Shown: positions 41,190 through 50,727, numbered from the stretch's first letter. The stretch is 64,000 bases of DNA from Streptomyces sp. NBC_00576 (GCF_036345175.1 NZ_CP107780.1:5208001-5272000), one strand, 5' to 3'. Notes: generated from the letters alone by a model not told the origin. Translations and numbers: made by a program.

Positions 41190-42161
41190 CTACAGGCCAC
41201 CCTCCGACATTCCATGCACCGCCGGGACAGTTCCCAGCCGGCCCTTCTGGAAGTCCTCGAACGCCTGCTCAAGCTCCGCCCTCGTGTTCATCACGAACGG
41301 GCCATAGTGGGCCATCGGCTCACGGATCGGCTGTCCGCCGAGGAGGACGACCTCCAGGTCCGGGCTGTTCGCGTCCTGCAGTTCGTCCGCGCGGACGGTC
41401 AGGGACGAGCCCGCACCGAAGACCGCCGTCTGACCCTTGTGGACCGGGCGCCGGTCCACGCCGACGCTGCCGCGGCCCGCGAGGACGTACGCCAGGCCGT
41501 TGAAGTCCTCCCGCCAGGGGAGGGTGACCTCCGCGCCCGGGGCCAGCGTGGCGTGGACCAGGCTGATCGGGGTGTGGGTGATACCGGGACCCTCGTGGCC
41601 GTCCAGCTCACCGGCGATGACGCGCAGCAGCGCGCCGCCGTCGTGGGACGTGAGGAGCTGGACCTGGCCGCCGCGGATGTCCTGATAGCGCGGCGCCATC
41701 ATCTTGTCCTTGGCCGGGAGGTTCACCCACAGCTGGATGCCGTGGAAGAGGCCGCCGGACATGACGAGCGACTCCGGGGGCGCCTCGATGTGCAGCAGGC
41801 CCGAGCCCGCCGTCATCCACTGGGTGTCCCCGTTGGTGATGGTGCCGCCGCCGCCCTGCGAGTCCTGGTGGTCGAAGATCCCGTCCATGATGTAGGTGAC
41901 GGTCTCGAAGCCGCGGTGGGGGTGCCAGGGCGTTCCCTTGGGCTCGCCCGGCGCGTACTCCACCTCACCCATCTGATCCATCATGATGAACGGGTCGAGG
42001 TGCTTGTAGGCGATCCCGGCGAACGCCCGGCGCACTGGGAAGCCCTCACCCTCGAAACCGCTCGGCGCGGTCGTCACGGTGAGCACGGGACGCGCCACGG
42101 CGTCGGCCGACGCGGCCACACGGGGCAGGGTCAGCGGGTTCTCGACGGTCACTGCAGGCAT
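41190..42161 (-). CDS. Pirin family protein
   Basis: A 323-residue bicupin. The N-terminal cupin has the pirin signature HLDPFIMMDQMG and the metal ligands in PWHPHRGFETVTYIMDG (two His), a further His in SGLLHIEAP and the Glu of that segment. The C-terminal pirin_C cupin follows (about 180-290). Pirins bind iron and act as quercetinases or as redox-sensing modulators. ATG 42161 follows AGGAGGTCC. An A/T-rich inverted repeat upstream is a likely MarR-type operator, often seen before redox-controlled genes. Confidence 0.92.
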   Translation of the reverse strand: MPAVTVENPLTLPRVAASADAVARPVLTVTTAPSGFEGEGFPVRRAFAGIAYKHLDPFIMMDQMGEVEYAPGEPKGTPWHPHRGFETVTYIMDGIFDHQDSQGGGGTITNGDTQWMTAGSGLLHIEAPPESLVMSGGLFHGIQLWVNLPAKDKMMAPRYQDIRGGQVQLLTSHDGGALLRVIAGELDGHEGPGITHTPISLVHATLAPGAEVTLPWREDFNGLAYVLAGRGSVGVDRRPVHKGQTAVFGAGSSLTVRADELQDANSPDLEVVLLGGQPIREPMAHYGPFVMNTRAELEQAFEDFQKGRLGTVPAVHGMSEGGL

Positions 42162-42183
42162 GTCGGGACCTCCTTGTGCGGCC

Positions 42184-42204
42184 AGTTTAGTTGATTATTG
42201 AACT
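42184..42204. promoter_or_regulatory. A/T-rich imperfect palindrome upstream of pirin gene
   Basis: AGTTTA-N9-TGAACT (42184-42204), an imperfect inverted repeat with low GC content in a high-GC genome. It probably binds a MarR- or HxlR-type regulator. Confidence 0.45.
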
Positions 42205-42223
42205 TCCTGCTACCCCTAACAGA

Positions 42224-42255
42224 GAAGGCCCGGAGGGCATTCCCTCCGGGCCTTC
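42224..42255. terminator. Terminator of the secreted propeller gene
   Basis: A 14-bp perfect stem, GAAGGCCCGGAGGG (42224-42237) with CCCTCCGGGCCTTC (42242-42255), and a 4-nt loop, just after the minus-strand stop. Confidence 0.88.
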
Positions 42256-42284
42256 GCAGCCGATCCAGGATCGGCCAGTTACTG

Positions 42285-44501
42285 CTAGTTACTGAAGTAC
42301 AGGTACTTCCAACCACCGAACGTCGTCGTGTTCACGTTGTCGCCGGAGGCGCCGTCGACGTAGACCGACCGCATCCGGGCCCGGATGCCGGACTCACCGG
42401 GCGCCCCGAGTTCCACGGCCGACTTGCCGTTCCTGTCGATCCCGAAGTACTGCGAGTCCAGGGAGTACCACGCGCCCTCGAAGAAGACCTGCAGGTCGAA
42501 GCGCTGCTCGCGGCCCGGGAAGTAGGGCATCGAGGTCGTCAGCAGCGGGCTGGTGTTCTTGTGGAACCAGTAGTACGAGGTCGAGCCGATCTTGGCCGTC
42601 TTGTAGTGCCGGGACACGGCCGTGGAGATACGCACCCGCGCGTACGCCGTGACCTTGGCCGACTTCGGCGCGAAGCGCGCGTCACCCTTGTAGACCGCGG
42701 TGATGGCCGTGTCGCGGGTCATGTCCACGGTCACCGCGAGGTTCCCGGCCGAGTTGACCCGGGCCGACCTGATCAGCTTCTTCGGCTTGTCGGTGCCGTA
42801 CGGGTCGACCCAGATCTCGACCGTACGGTTCTTGTACGTGCTGCCCAGGTGCGCGGTGAACCGGACGTCGGTGCCGTAGTTGTAGAGCTTCTTGTTGTTG
42901 TTCAGGGTCAGCGTCGGCGCCGTACGGGAGACCGCGACCTTGTCGGAGGCGCTGGCCGCGACGTGCGCGGCGTCGCCCGCGTACGCCACCTTGTAGGTGA
43001 CCGTGCCGCCGGCCGGCGGGTAGTCCGTGAACGAGTAGGTGCCGTTCGACTTCACCGCGACCGACGGCAGCGTCCTGCCGTTCGGGGCCTCCATGTCGGT
43101 ACGGGTGACCTTCAGCTTGACGCCGGCCGGCAGTGCGACGGACGCCGACAGCTTGCCGGACACCGTGAGCTTCTTGGCGCGGGTCGCCTTCGTCGGAGCG
43201 TTCACCGTCAGGGTGGGGACGTTCTTCGTCGGCTCGGTGAGCGCCTTGAGGGTGTACCCGTTGCCGTTCCCGACCAGGGCGAAGATCCGGGAGGCGTCCG
43301 GCGCCCAGACCAGGTCACCGGTGCCGTACGCGCCGGTCGAGTACGTACGCAGCGGCCTCGTGGCGTTCGGCCGGTAGACCGCCACCTTGGTGCCGTTGAC
43401 CTGGGCCACCAGGCCGTTGGGGGCGATGTCGGCGCGCTGGCCGCCCGGATAGGCGCCCGCCTTGGTGAACGTCCCGTTCGCGTAGGCGTCCCGGTCCGTG
43501 CCGTCGGCCAGTACCTGCCGGGCGCCGGGGACGAGGTCGATGTCGCCGAGGCCGTCGTTGAGCGAGTAGTCGCCGTTGTGCCAGGCGGTCAGCCGGGGCG
43601 TCGGTCCGGAGACGTCCACGACGGCCATCGAGGACGTGGAAAGGCCGGTCTCACCGACGGCCAGCAGGCCGGGCGCCGACGTGCTCGCGTCGAGCATCGC
43701 CTGGCCCCACATGCCGATGGTGTCCCCGGGGAACTGGTCCATCGACACCTGGCCGACTGCGGCCGCGGTCGCGGCCCGGCCCGTCACTGTCGTCGAGGTC
43801 TCGGCGGAGTTCTCGGCGGAGGAGTCGGACGACGCGCCGGCCGAGGAGTCCGCGGAGGTCTCCGGGGAGGGGGAGGGGGACTCGGCCGAAGGGTCGGCCG
43901 ACGGCTCCGTCGTGGGCTCGGCGGTCGGCTCCGTGCTCGGGTCTGACGGGTCCGGTGCGGGCGACGTCGGCGGTTCCGACGGCGGCTCGGTCGGCTCCGG
44001 CGTGGGCTCGGTCGGAACCGGTGTCGGGTCCGGGTTCTCGCTCGCCGTCGGGTCGATCGAGCCCAGGTTGCCGTCCCACTGGTCGCCGTAGCTGAACCAG
44101 AGCTTGCCGCCGGCGAAGGCGAGGTGGCGCGGGCCGGTGTCGGTGGGAATCGAGTAGCGGGCCTTGATGTTCAGAGTGGCCGGGTCGAGGGCCACGATCT
44201 GGTTCCGGGCGGGCAGGGCCGCGTACAGGGTGTGTCCGTCGTCGGACAGCGCCAGGTCGCTGATCGAACCGAGGCCGTTGACGCTGTCGACGACGGTGCC
44301 CGAGTAGTTCGCCGCCACTACCCGGCCGTTGCCGGTGTCGCCGACGAAGACCCGCTTCAGGGTCGAGTCCGCGACCATGCCGCCGGGCGAAAGCACGGTG
44401 GCGACGGCCGCCGAGGCCGTACCGGTGGTCGCGACGCTCAGAGCCACCGAGCTGAAGAGGACGGCGAGTGCCGTCGCGGTCGAAGTGCTGCGCATACGCA
44501 C
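42285..44501 (-). CDS. Large secreted beta-propeller and Ig-like repeat protein
   Basis: A 738-residue exported protein. Signal peptide about 1-32 (MRSTSTATALAVLF, cleavage near SAA). A YncE-like propeller (GVFVGDTGNGRVVAANY-like, SDLALSDDGHTLYAALP) is interrupted by a Glu/Pro/Ser/Thr-rich linker of about 90 residues (about 155-245), then continues. The C-terminal third has Ig-like sandwich repeats (PTLTVNAPTKATRAKKLTVSG, GTVTYKVAYAGDAAHVA) and a final beta-rich segment. It is probably a surface or matrix protein; no catalytic site is seen. GTG 44501 has GGGGG at 9 nt; an upstream in-frame TTG at 44519 is less likely. Confidence 0.75.
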   Translation of the reverse strand: MRMRSTSTATALAVLFSSVALSVATTGTASAAVATVLSPGGMVADSTLKRVFVGDTGNGRVVAANYSGTVVDSVNGLGSISDLALSDDGHTLYAALPARNQIVALDPATLNIKARYSIPTDTGPRHLAFAGGKLWFSYGDQWDGNLGSIDPTASENPDPTPVPTEPTPEPTEPPSEPPTSPAPDPSDPSTEPTAEPTTEPSADPSAESPSPSPETSADSSAGASSDSSAENSAETSTTVTGRAATAAAVGQVSMDQFPGDTIGMWGQAMLDASTSAPGLLAVGETGLSTSSMAVVDVSGPTPRLTAWHNGDYSLNDGLGDIDLVPGARQVLADGTDRDAYANGTFTKAGAYPGGQRADIAPNGLVAQVNGTKVAVYRPNATRPLRTYSTGAYGTGDLVWAPDASRIFALVGNGNGYTLKALTEPTKNVPTLTVNAPTKATRAKKLTVSGKLSASVALPAGVKLKVTRTDMEAPNGRTLPSVAVKSNGTYSFTDYPPAGGTVTYKVAYAGDAAHVAASASDKVAVSRTAPTLTLNNNKKLYNYGTDVRFTAHLGSTYKNRTVEIWVDPYGTDKPKKLIRSARVNSAGNLAVTVDMTRDTAITAVYKGDARFAPKSAKVTAYARVRISTAVSRHYKTAKIGSTSYYWFHKNTSPLLTTSMPYFPGREQRFDLQVFFEGAWYSLDSQYFGIDRNGKSAVELGAPGESGIRARMRSVYVDGASGDNVNTTTFGGWKYLYFSN

Positions 44502-44723
44502 AGTGATGAACCCCCACAAGAGAACCCGGAGTCACACCGGGAGCTGAGAGCGCCGCGCGACACCCAAACGCCACCGCCGAAGCGGTAGCCAGTGGGGCGC
44601 GGCTGCCAGAAGGAACCCTATGGCATGCCTGTGACAATCGCAGCGGGGATTTCCAGCGCGGGAGAGGGGATTTTCGGCGCCCGGGGAGGGAGGGCGGAAG
44701 GCGGGAAAAGCGGAGGCCGGCCG

Positions 44724-45194
44724 TCAGCCGTACATCCTGCGCATCGCGAACTCCACCATCTGCTCGACCGCCTTCGCGTCGAACACCATGCGGTGCTCAC
44801 CCTCCATGTCCACGACGAAGCCGTAGCCGGTGGGCAGCAGGTCGATGACCTCCGCGCCGGTGATCACGAAGTACTTGGACTCCTTGCCGGCGTAGCGGCG
44901 CAGCTCCTTCAGGGAGGTGAACATCGGGATCACCGGCTGCTGGGTGTTGTGCAGCGCCAGGAATCCGGGGTTGTCGCCGCGCGGGCAGTACACCTTCGAC
45001 GTGGCGAAGACCTGCTGGAAGTCCTCGGCCGACATCGAGCCCGTCGTGAAAGCGCGCACCGCGTCCGCGAGGGACGGCGGGGACGGCTCGGGGTACAGCG
45101 GCGGCTGCTGGCCGTACCCGCCCGGCATCTGCTGCTGCGGCTGGGCGTACTGCTGCTGCTGCGCCCCAGCGGCGTTCTGGTCATAGCCGTACAT
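44724..45194 (-). CDS. SseB-family protein with Gln-rich N-terminus
   Basis: A 156-residue soluble protein. Residues 1-40 are Gln/Tyr/Pro-rich (NAAGAQQQQYAQPQQQMPGG). The rest is an SseB (PF07179) domain: FLALHNTQQPVIPMFTSLKE, YFVITGAEVIDLLPTGYGFVVD and a C-terminal helix. SseB domains occur in type VII secretion and related settings but mostly lack a defined role. ATG 45194 begins MYGYDQN; no strong ribosome site is present, so the start is moderately sure. Confidence 0.83.
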   Translation of the reverse strand: MYGYDQNAAGAQQQQYAQPQQQMPGGYGQQPPLYPEPSPPSLADAVRAFTTGSMSAEDFQQVFATSKVYCPRGDNPGFLALHNTQQPVIPMFTSLKELRRYAGKESKYFVITGAEVIDLLPTGYGFVVDMEGEHRMVFDAKAVEQMVEFAMRRMYG

Positions 45195-45424
45195 GGGCGC
45201 AAGAGTACCGAGAGCGCGGCGGAAGCGGGGCGGGCCGGTCCGGTCCCCCTGTTCGCGCCCTCCGCGGCCGAGCACTCCACCGGAAGCTCACAGGTACGGT
45301 GCCGGTTTCGCACAGCGGACACTCATACGGTTGGCCTCGACAAAGAAACCATCATGCGGCGGCAAAGCCCGGGCAATCACCGGCGGGCACGGCCCAGGCA
45401 CAGCACGGACAGAGGGAGACGGCC

Positions 45425-46294
45425 ATGAGCGGACACGGGCAGCACGACCACGGTGACCACGAGGATCACGAGACGCACGAGCACGACAGGGGCCTGTCCT
45501 ACGACTTCCCCGTCCTCGCGCGCCGCCGGATGATCCGGCTGCTGGCCGGCGCGAGCCTGGTGCCACTGGTGGGCTGCACCGCCGACGACGACCCCGCGTC
45601 CTCATCTGCCGCCGCCTCCGGCACCCCGTCCAGCGACACGGCCGCCTCCTCGTCGGCCTCCGAGTGCGCGACCATCCCGAACGAGACCGCCGGCCCCTAC
45701 CCGGCCGACGGTTCGAACGGGGTGAACGTGCTGAAGGAGAGCGGAGTCGTCCGCGGCGACATCAGGTCCAGCTTCGGGAACTCGGCGGGCGGTACGGCCG
45801 AGGGGGTGCCGCTGACCGTCACGCTCACCATCGTCGACGCGGCGTCCGGCTGCGGGACCCCCAAGGCCGGCGCGGCCGTCTACCTGTGGCACTGCGACCG
45901 CGCGGGCGACTACTCCCTCTATACGGAGGGAGTCACCGACGAGAACTACCTCCGGGGCGTCCAGGAGACGGACGACAAGGGCCAGGTCACCTTCACGAGC
46001 ATCTTCCCGGGCTGCTACACGGGCCGCTGGCCGCACATCCACTTCGAGGTATACGGCAGCCTGGAGGACGCGACCGCGGCCACGTCGATAACGAACACCT
46101 CGCAGCTGGCGTTCCCGAAGGACGTCTGCGACACGGTGTACGCGACGGACGGCTACAGCCGGAGCGTGGAGAACCTCGGGGAACTCTCCCTGGACTCCGA
46201 CATGATCTTCAGCGACGGCTACGACCACCAGCTGGCCGCCATGGAAGGCAGCGCGGACAAGGGCTACACGGCCACCCTCACCGTTCCGGTCTAG
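45425..46294 (+). CDS. Tat-lipoprotein intradiol dioxygenase family protein (paralogue 3)
   Basis: A 289-residue protein. The first 25 residues are His/Asp-rich (HGQHDHGDHEDHETHEHD), a likely metal-binding arm. A twin-arginine signal with a lipobox (ARRRMIRLLAGASLVPLVGC) implies a membrane-anchored lipoprotein at Cys about 51. The dioxygenase part has NETAGPYPADGSN, AAVYLWHCDRAGDYSLY, YLRGVQETD and FPGCYTGRWPHIHFEVY. The two His remain, but the first Tyr region is PYP rather than PYY and the second motif is GCYTGRW. It is a distant relative of the pair at 32-34 kb. ATG 45425 follows GGGAGACGGCC. Confidence 0.85.
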   Translation: MSGHGQHDHGDHEDHETHEHDRGLSYDFPVLARRRMIRLLAGASLVPLVGCTADDDPASSSAAASGTPSSDTAASSSASECATIPNETAGPYPADGSNGVNVLKESGVVRGDIRSSFGNSAGGTAEGVPLTVTLTIVDAASGCGTPKAGAAVYLWHCDRAGDYSLYTEGVTDENYLRGVQETDDKGQVTFTSIFPGCYTGRWPHIHFEVYGSLEDATAATSITNTSQLAFPKDVCDTVYATDGYSRSVENLGELSLDSDMIFSDGYDHQLAAMEGSADKGYTATLTVPV

Positions 46295-46357
46295 ACCATT
46301 TGGGAAGATCTCCGGCGCGTTACGCGTCACACCTGACCGGTAGGGGTTGCGCCTTAT

Positions 46358-46369
46358 TACCGACGGGTA
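46358..46369. promoter_or_regulatory. TACC-GACG-GGTA palindrome upstream of acyl-CoA dehydrogenase
   Basis: TACCGACGGGTA has inverted TACC/GGTA arms and lies about 90 bp before the gene. It is a plausible TetR-type operator for a fatty-acid gene, by analogy only. Confidence 0.4.
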
Positions 46370-46457
46370 GCATCATCGTGGAAGGTAGCTACTAGTTGGT
46401 ATGCGAATTAGGCGCGAGGAGCCAGTGCCTCGCCGATCTCTCTACGGAGCAGTCGCC

Positions 46458-48284
46458 ATGGGGCACTACAAGTCGAATCTCCGCGACATCGAGTTCAACC
46501 TCTTCGAGGTCCTCGGGCGCGACAAGCTGTACGGCACGGGTCCGTTCGCGGAGATGGACGCGGACACCGCCAAGAGCATCCTCGAAGAGATGACGCGCCT
46601 CGCGGAGAACGAGCTGGCGGAGTCCTTCGTCGACGGCGACCGCACCCCGCCGGTCTTCGACCCCGCGACGAACACCGCGCCCGTACCGGCGTCCTTCAAG
46701 AAGAGCTACAAGGCCTTCATGGAGTCGGAGTACTGGCGCCTCGGCCTGCCCGAGGAGATCGGCGGCACCACCTCCCCGCGCTCCCTGATCTGGGCGTACG
46801 CGGAGCTGCTGCTCGGCTCGAACCCGGCCGTGTGGATGTACGCCTCCGGCCCGGCGTTCGCCGGCATCCTCTACGACGAGGGCAACGACGTACAGAAGAA
46901 GATCGCCCAGATCGCGGTCGACAGGACCTGGGGCTCCACCATGGTCCTCACCGAGCCGGACGCCGGCTCGGACGTGGGCGCCGGCCGTACCAAGGCGGTC
47001 CAGCAGGAGGACGGCTCCTGGCACATCGAGGGCGTGAAGCGGTTCATCACCTCCGGTGAGCACGACATGGAGGAGAACATCCTCCACTACGTCCTCGCGC
47101 GGCCGGAGGGCCACGGCCCCGGCACCAAGGGCCTGTCCCTCTTCCTCGTACCGAAGTACCTCTTCGACTTCGAGACCGGCGAACTCGGCGAGCGCAACGG
47201 CGTGTACGCGACGAACGTCGAGCACAAGATGGGCCTCAAGGCCTCCAACACCTGCGAGATGACCTTCGGCGACCAGCACCCGGCCAAGGGCTGGCTGATC
47301 GGCGACAAGCACGACGGCATCCGCCAGATGTTCCGGATCATCGAGTTCGCCCGCATGATGGTCGGCACGAAGGCCATCTCGACGCTGTCGACCGGCTACC
47401 TCAACGCCCTGGAGTACGCCAAGGAGCGCGTCCAGGGTCCGGATCTCGCCAACTTCATGGACAAGACGGCGCCCAAGGTCACCATCACGCACCACCCGGA
47501 CGTCCGCCGCTCGCTGATCACGCAGAAGGCGTACGCCGAGGGCATGCGCGCCCTGGTGCTCTACACGGCCTCCGTCCAGGACGAGATCCAGGTCAAGGAG
47601 GCGGCGGGCGAGGACACCGCCTCGCTGGAGGCCCTCAACGACCTCCTGCTCCCGATCGTGAAGGGCTACGGCTCCGAGAAGGGCTACGAGCAGCTCGCCC
47701 AGTCGCTCCAGACCTTCGGCGGCTCCGGGTTCCTCCAGGAGTACCCGATCGAGCAGTACATCCGCGACGCCAAGATCGACACCCTGTACGAGGGCACGAC
47801 CGCGATCCAGGGCCAGGACTTCTTCTTCCGGAAGATCGTCCGCAACCAGGGCGCGGCCCTCAACTCCCTCGCCGAGGACATCAAGAAGTTCCTCGCGCCG
47901 GGCACGGGCGGCGAGGACCTGGCGGTGGCGCGCGAGCAGCTCGCCAAGGCTGCCGTCGAGCTGGAGGCGATCGTCGGCCTGATGCTGACGGACCTCGCGG
48001 CGACCGAGCAGGACGTCAAGAACATCTACAAGGTGGGCCTCAACACCACCCGCCTGCTGATGGCTTCGGGCGACGTCGTCGTCGGCTACCTGCTCCTCAA
48101 GGGGGCCGCCGTGGCCGCCGAGAAGCTGGCGACCGCATCCGCGAAGGACGTCCCGTTCTACCAGGGCAAGATCGCGGCGGCGAAGTTCTTCGCGGCCAAC
48201 GTCCTCCCGGGCGTCACCGGCGCCCGCAAGCTCGCGGCCGGCGTGGACCTCGACGTGATGGAGCTGGACGAGGCGGCCTTCTAA
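46458..48284 (+). CDS. Acyl-CoA dehydrogenase (long form)
   Basis: A 608-residue FAD enzyme that puts the alpha-beta double bond into acyl-CoA in beta-oxidation. MGHYKSNLRDIEFNLFEVLG is the N-terminal extension typical of the long actinobacterial group. TMVLTEPDAGSDVGAG is the acyl-CoA dehydrogenase signature 1, GVKRFITSGEHDMEEN follows, and QTFGGSGFLQEYPIEQYIRDAKIDTLYEGT carries the second signature with the base-region Glu. A C-terminal domain of about 130 residues (PF12806 type) finishes the protein. ATG 46458 follows GGAG at 9 nt. A hairpin follows the stop. Confidence 0.95.
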   Translation: MGHYKSNLRDIEFNLFEVLGRDKLYGTGPFAEMDADTAKSILEEMTRLAENELAESFVDGDRTPPVFDPATNTAPVPASFKKSYKAFMESEYWRLGLPEEIGGTTSPRSLIWAYAELLLGSNPAVWMYASGPAFAGILYDEGNDVQKKIAQIAVDRTWGSTMVLTEPDAGSDVGAGRTKAVQQEDGSWHIEGVKRFITSGEHDMEENILHYVLARPEGHGPGTKGLSLFLVPKYLFDFETGELGERNGVYATNVEHKMGLKASNTCEMTFGDQHPAKGWLIGDKHDGIRQMFRIIEFARMMVGTKAISTLSTGYLNALEYAKERVQGPDLANFMDKTAPKVTITHHPDVRRSLITQKAYAEGMRALVLYTASVQDEIQVKEAAGEDTASLEALNDLLLPIVKGYGSEKGYEQLAQSLQTFGGSGFLQEYPIEQYIRDAKIDTLYEGTTAIQGQDFFFRKIVRNQGAALNSLAEDIKKFLAPGTGGEDLAVAREQLAKAAVELEAIVGLMLTDLAATEQDVKNIYKVGLNTTRLLMASGDVVVGYLLLKGAAVAAEKLATASAKDVPFYQGKIAAAKFFAANVLPGVTGARKLAAGVDLDVMELDEAAF

Positions 48285-48319
48285 GGCACTTCGGTACGAG
48301 GAAGAGCGGCAGGCCAAGC

Positions 48320-48362
48320 ACGGCGGCCCGGACCCGGGTTCACTCTCGGGGCGGGCCGCCGT
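48320..48362. terminator. Terminator after acyl-CoA dehydrogenase
   Basis: ACGGCGGCCCG (48320-48330) pairs with CGGGCCGCCGT (48352-48362), 21-nt loop. A second 8-bp repeat, GCCCGCTC / GAGCGGGC (48458-48484), lies in the leader of the next gene. Confidence 0.7.
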
Positions 48363-48510
48363 CCTGCTGAACCGGGACACATCCCCACGGTCCGCCCGGT
48401 GTCCGGAAACTGACTCCCGAGCAGGGCCTGTCCGGCCTTCACAGCCCCGTTACGAGAGCCCGCTCACCATCCCAGGGAGCGGGCGCTATTACGTCGTTAA
48501 GGTGAACCCC

Positions 48511-49833
48511 ATGAGCGCACCCCACCGCTTCGACCGCGGCCTCACCGACGACCTGATGTCCTTCCTGGCGGCGAGTCCGTCGCCGTACCACGCTGTGGCG
48601 AACACCGCCCAGCGACTGGAGAAGGCCGGCTTCCGCCAGGTCGCCGAGACGGACGCCTGGGACGCGGAGACATCAGCGGCTTCCGCCGCGGGGAGCGGCG
48701 GCAAGTACGTGCTGCGCGGCGGCGCGATCGTGGCCTGGTACGTCCCCGAGGACGCCGCGCCGCACACCCCGTTCCGGATCGTCGGCGCCCACACCGACTC
48801 CCCCAACCTGCGTGTCAAGCCGGTGCCGGACCTCGGGGGACACGGCTGGCGCCAGGTCGCCGTGGAGATCTACGGCGGACCGCTGCTCAACTCCTGGCTC
48901 GACCGCGACCTGGGGCTGGCCGGCCGCCTCACCCTCCGGGACGGCACGTCGCGTCTGGTGAACATCGACCGGCCCCTTCTGCGAGTCCCCCAGCTCGCCA
49001 TCCATCTCGACCGTGCCGTGAACACCGACGGGCTGAAGCTCGACAAGCAGCGCCATCTGCAGCCGATCTGGGGCCTGTCGGACGACGTCCGCGAGGGGGA
49101 CCTGATCGCCTTCCTCGAACAGGAGTCCGGGCTGGCGCCGGGCGAGGTCACCGGCTGGGACCTGATGGTCCACTCCGTCGAACCGCCCGCCTACCTGGGC
49201 CGCGACCGGGAGCTGGTCGCCGGCCCGCGCATGGACAACCTCCTGTCCGTACACGCCGCCACGGCGGCACTGGCGGCCGTGGCCACAAGCTCCGACGAGC
49301 TTCCGTACATCCCGGTCCTCGCCGCCTTCGACCACGAGGAGAACGGCTCGCAGAGCGACACGGGCGCGGACGGCCCGCTGCTCGGCAGCGTGCTGGAGCG
49401 TTCGGTGTTCGCGCGGGGCGGATCGTACGAGGACCGGGCAAGGGCGTTCGCGGGCACCGTCTGTCTCTCTTCCGACACGGGCCACGCCGTCCACCCCAAC
49501 TACGCGGAGCGCCACGACCCGACGCACCACCCACGTGTCAACGGCGGCCCCATCCTCAAGGTCAACGTCAACAACCGCTACGCCACGGACGGTTCGGGCC
49601 GCGCGGTGTGGGTCGCGGCCTGCGACAAGGCCGACGTCCCGTTCCAGAACTTCGTCTCCAACAACTCCATGCCCTGCGGCACGACGATCGGCCCGATCAC
49701 CGCCGCGAGGCACGGCATCAAGACGGTCGACATCGGCGTGGCGATCCTGTCGATGCACAGCGCGCGGGAGTTGTGCGGCGCAGACGACCCCCACCTGCTC
49801 GCCAACGCGCTGGTGGCGTTCCTGGAAGGGTAG
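48511..49833 (+). CDS. M18 family aminopeptidase
   Basis: A 440-residue zinc aminopeptidase that removes N-terminal acidic or neutral residues in the cytoplasm. The metal-site motifs are in order: FRIVGAHTDSPNLRVKP (His and Asp ligands), AFDHEENGSQSDTGADGP (catalytic Glu-Glu pair), SSDTGHAVHPNY and a closing TVDIGVAILSMHSARELC (His ligand). This is the bacterial ApeB-type (M18) layout. ATG 48511 was chosen with AAGGTG 7 nt before; GTG 48502 is an alternative. Confidence 0.93.
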   Translation: MSAPHRFDRGLTDDLMSFLAASPSPYHAVANTAQRLEKAGFRQVAETDAWDAETSAASAAGSGGKYVLRGGAIVAWYVPEDAAPHTPFRIVGAHTDSPNLRVKPVPDLGGHGWRQVAVEIYGGPLLNSWLDRDLGLAGRLTLRDGTSRLVNIDRPLLRVPQLAIHLDRAVNTDGLKLDKQRHLQPIWGLSDDVREGDLIAFLEQESGLAPGEVTGWDLMVHSVEPPAYLGRDRELVAGPRMDNLLSVHAATAALAAVATSSDELPYIPVLAAFDHEENGSQSDTGADGPLLGSVLERSVFARGGSYEDRARAFAGTVCLSSDTGHAVHPNYAERHDPTHHPRVNGGPILKVNVNNRYATDGSGRAVWVAACDKADVPFQNFVSNNSMPCGTTIGPITAARHGIKTVDIGVAILSMHSARELCGADDPHLLANALVAFLEG

Positions 49834-49944
49834 TTGCGCAGCCGCGCATACCTGTCCCACGTCCGGGCACCCGGAAGCGACCGGACCAACCGGAAACCCC
49901 GGAACGACCGGAAACGACCGGACCCGGACAGGGAGGCAACACTC

Positions 49945-50163
49945 ATGAGCCTCGGCGGATGCATCATCCTCATCGCCGTGGGAGCCATCCTCACGTTCGC
50001 GACCGACTGGGAGATGGAGGGGGTCAACCTCGACCTGGTCGGCGTCATCCTGATGATCGTCGGGCTGATCGGCGCCCTCACGTTCCGCAGCGTCGCGCGA
50101 CGCCGGCGGGTACTGATACCGCCCTCGACGACCGTGATCGACGAGGACCGGCACCACGGCTGA
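49945..50163 (+). CDS. Small two-helix membrane protein (DUF6458-like)
   Basis: A 72-residue protein with two transmembrane helices (GGCIILIAVGAILTFA and LDLVGVILMIVGLIGALTF) joined by a short WEMEGVN loop, and a basic cytoplasmic tail VARRRRVLIPPSTTVIDE. This matches the DUF6458 family of tiny actinobacterial membrane proteins, function unknown. ATG 49945 follows GGGAGG. Confidence 0.8.
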   Translation: MSLGGCIILIAVGAILTFATDWEMEGVNLDLVGVILMIVGLIGALTFRSVARRRRVLIPPSTTVIDEDRHHG

Positions 50164-50231
50164 CCGGCTGTACTGCGCCCATCGGCGTATCGGCGGCGTT
50201 TGGGACGCGGTGGCGGGGAAGCGGTGAGTAC

Positions 50232-50717
50232 ATGAGATTCCTCGTACGCGACCGGCTGCTCGGCATCGGCGACGACTACTGGATCGAGGACCAGCACGGC
50301 AACAAGGTGTACCTGGTCGACGGCAAGGCGATGCGGCTGCGGGACACCTTCGAGCTGAAGGACACGCAGGGGCGGGTGCTGATCGACATCCACAAGAAGA
50401 TGCTCGCACTGCGGGACACGATGGTGATCGAACGGGACGGCAACCCGTTGGCGACGATCAGACGCAAACGCCTCTCGCTGCTGCGCAACCACTACCTGGT
50501 GTCGCTGGTGGACGGCACGGAACTGGACGTCAGCGGCAAGATCCTCGACCGGGAGTTCGCGGTCGACTACGACGGCGAACTCCTCGCCCAGATCTCGCGC
50601 CGCTGGCTCCACGTCCGGGAGACGTACGGGGTGGATGTCGTACGTGACGACGCGGATTCGGCGCTCCTGATCGCGGTGGCGGTCTGCGTGATCCACCTGG
50701 CGGAGAAGGAGGGTTAG
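50232..50717 (+). CDS. LURP-one/tubby-fold protein
   Basis: A 161-residue protein of the LURP-one-related (LOR, YxjI) family: MRFLVRDRLLGIGDDYWIED, repeated FELKDTQGRVLIDI and MVIERDGNPLATI strands, DVSGKILDREFAVDYDGE and a final hydrophobic helix (ALLIAVAVCVIHLAEK). The fold is tubby-like and may bind lipid or membrane. Start ATG 50232 is preceded by a weak GCGGTGA. A palindromic repeat follows the gene. Confidence 0.88.
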   Translation: MRFLVRDRLLGIGDDYWIEDQHGNKVYLVDGKAMRLRDTFELKDTQGRVLIDIHKKMLALRDTMVIERDGNPLATIRRKRLSLLRNHYLVSLVDGTELDVSGKILDREFAVDYDGELLAQISRRWLHVRETYGVDVVRDDADSALLIAVAVCVIHLAEKEG

Positions 50718-50727
50718 TTCAGCCCGT

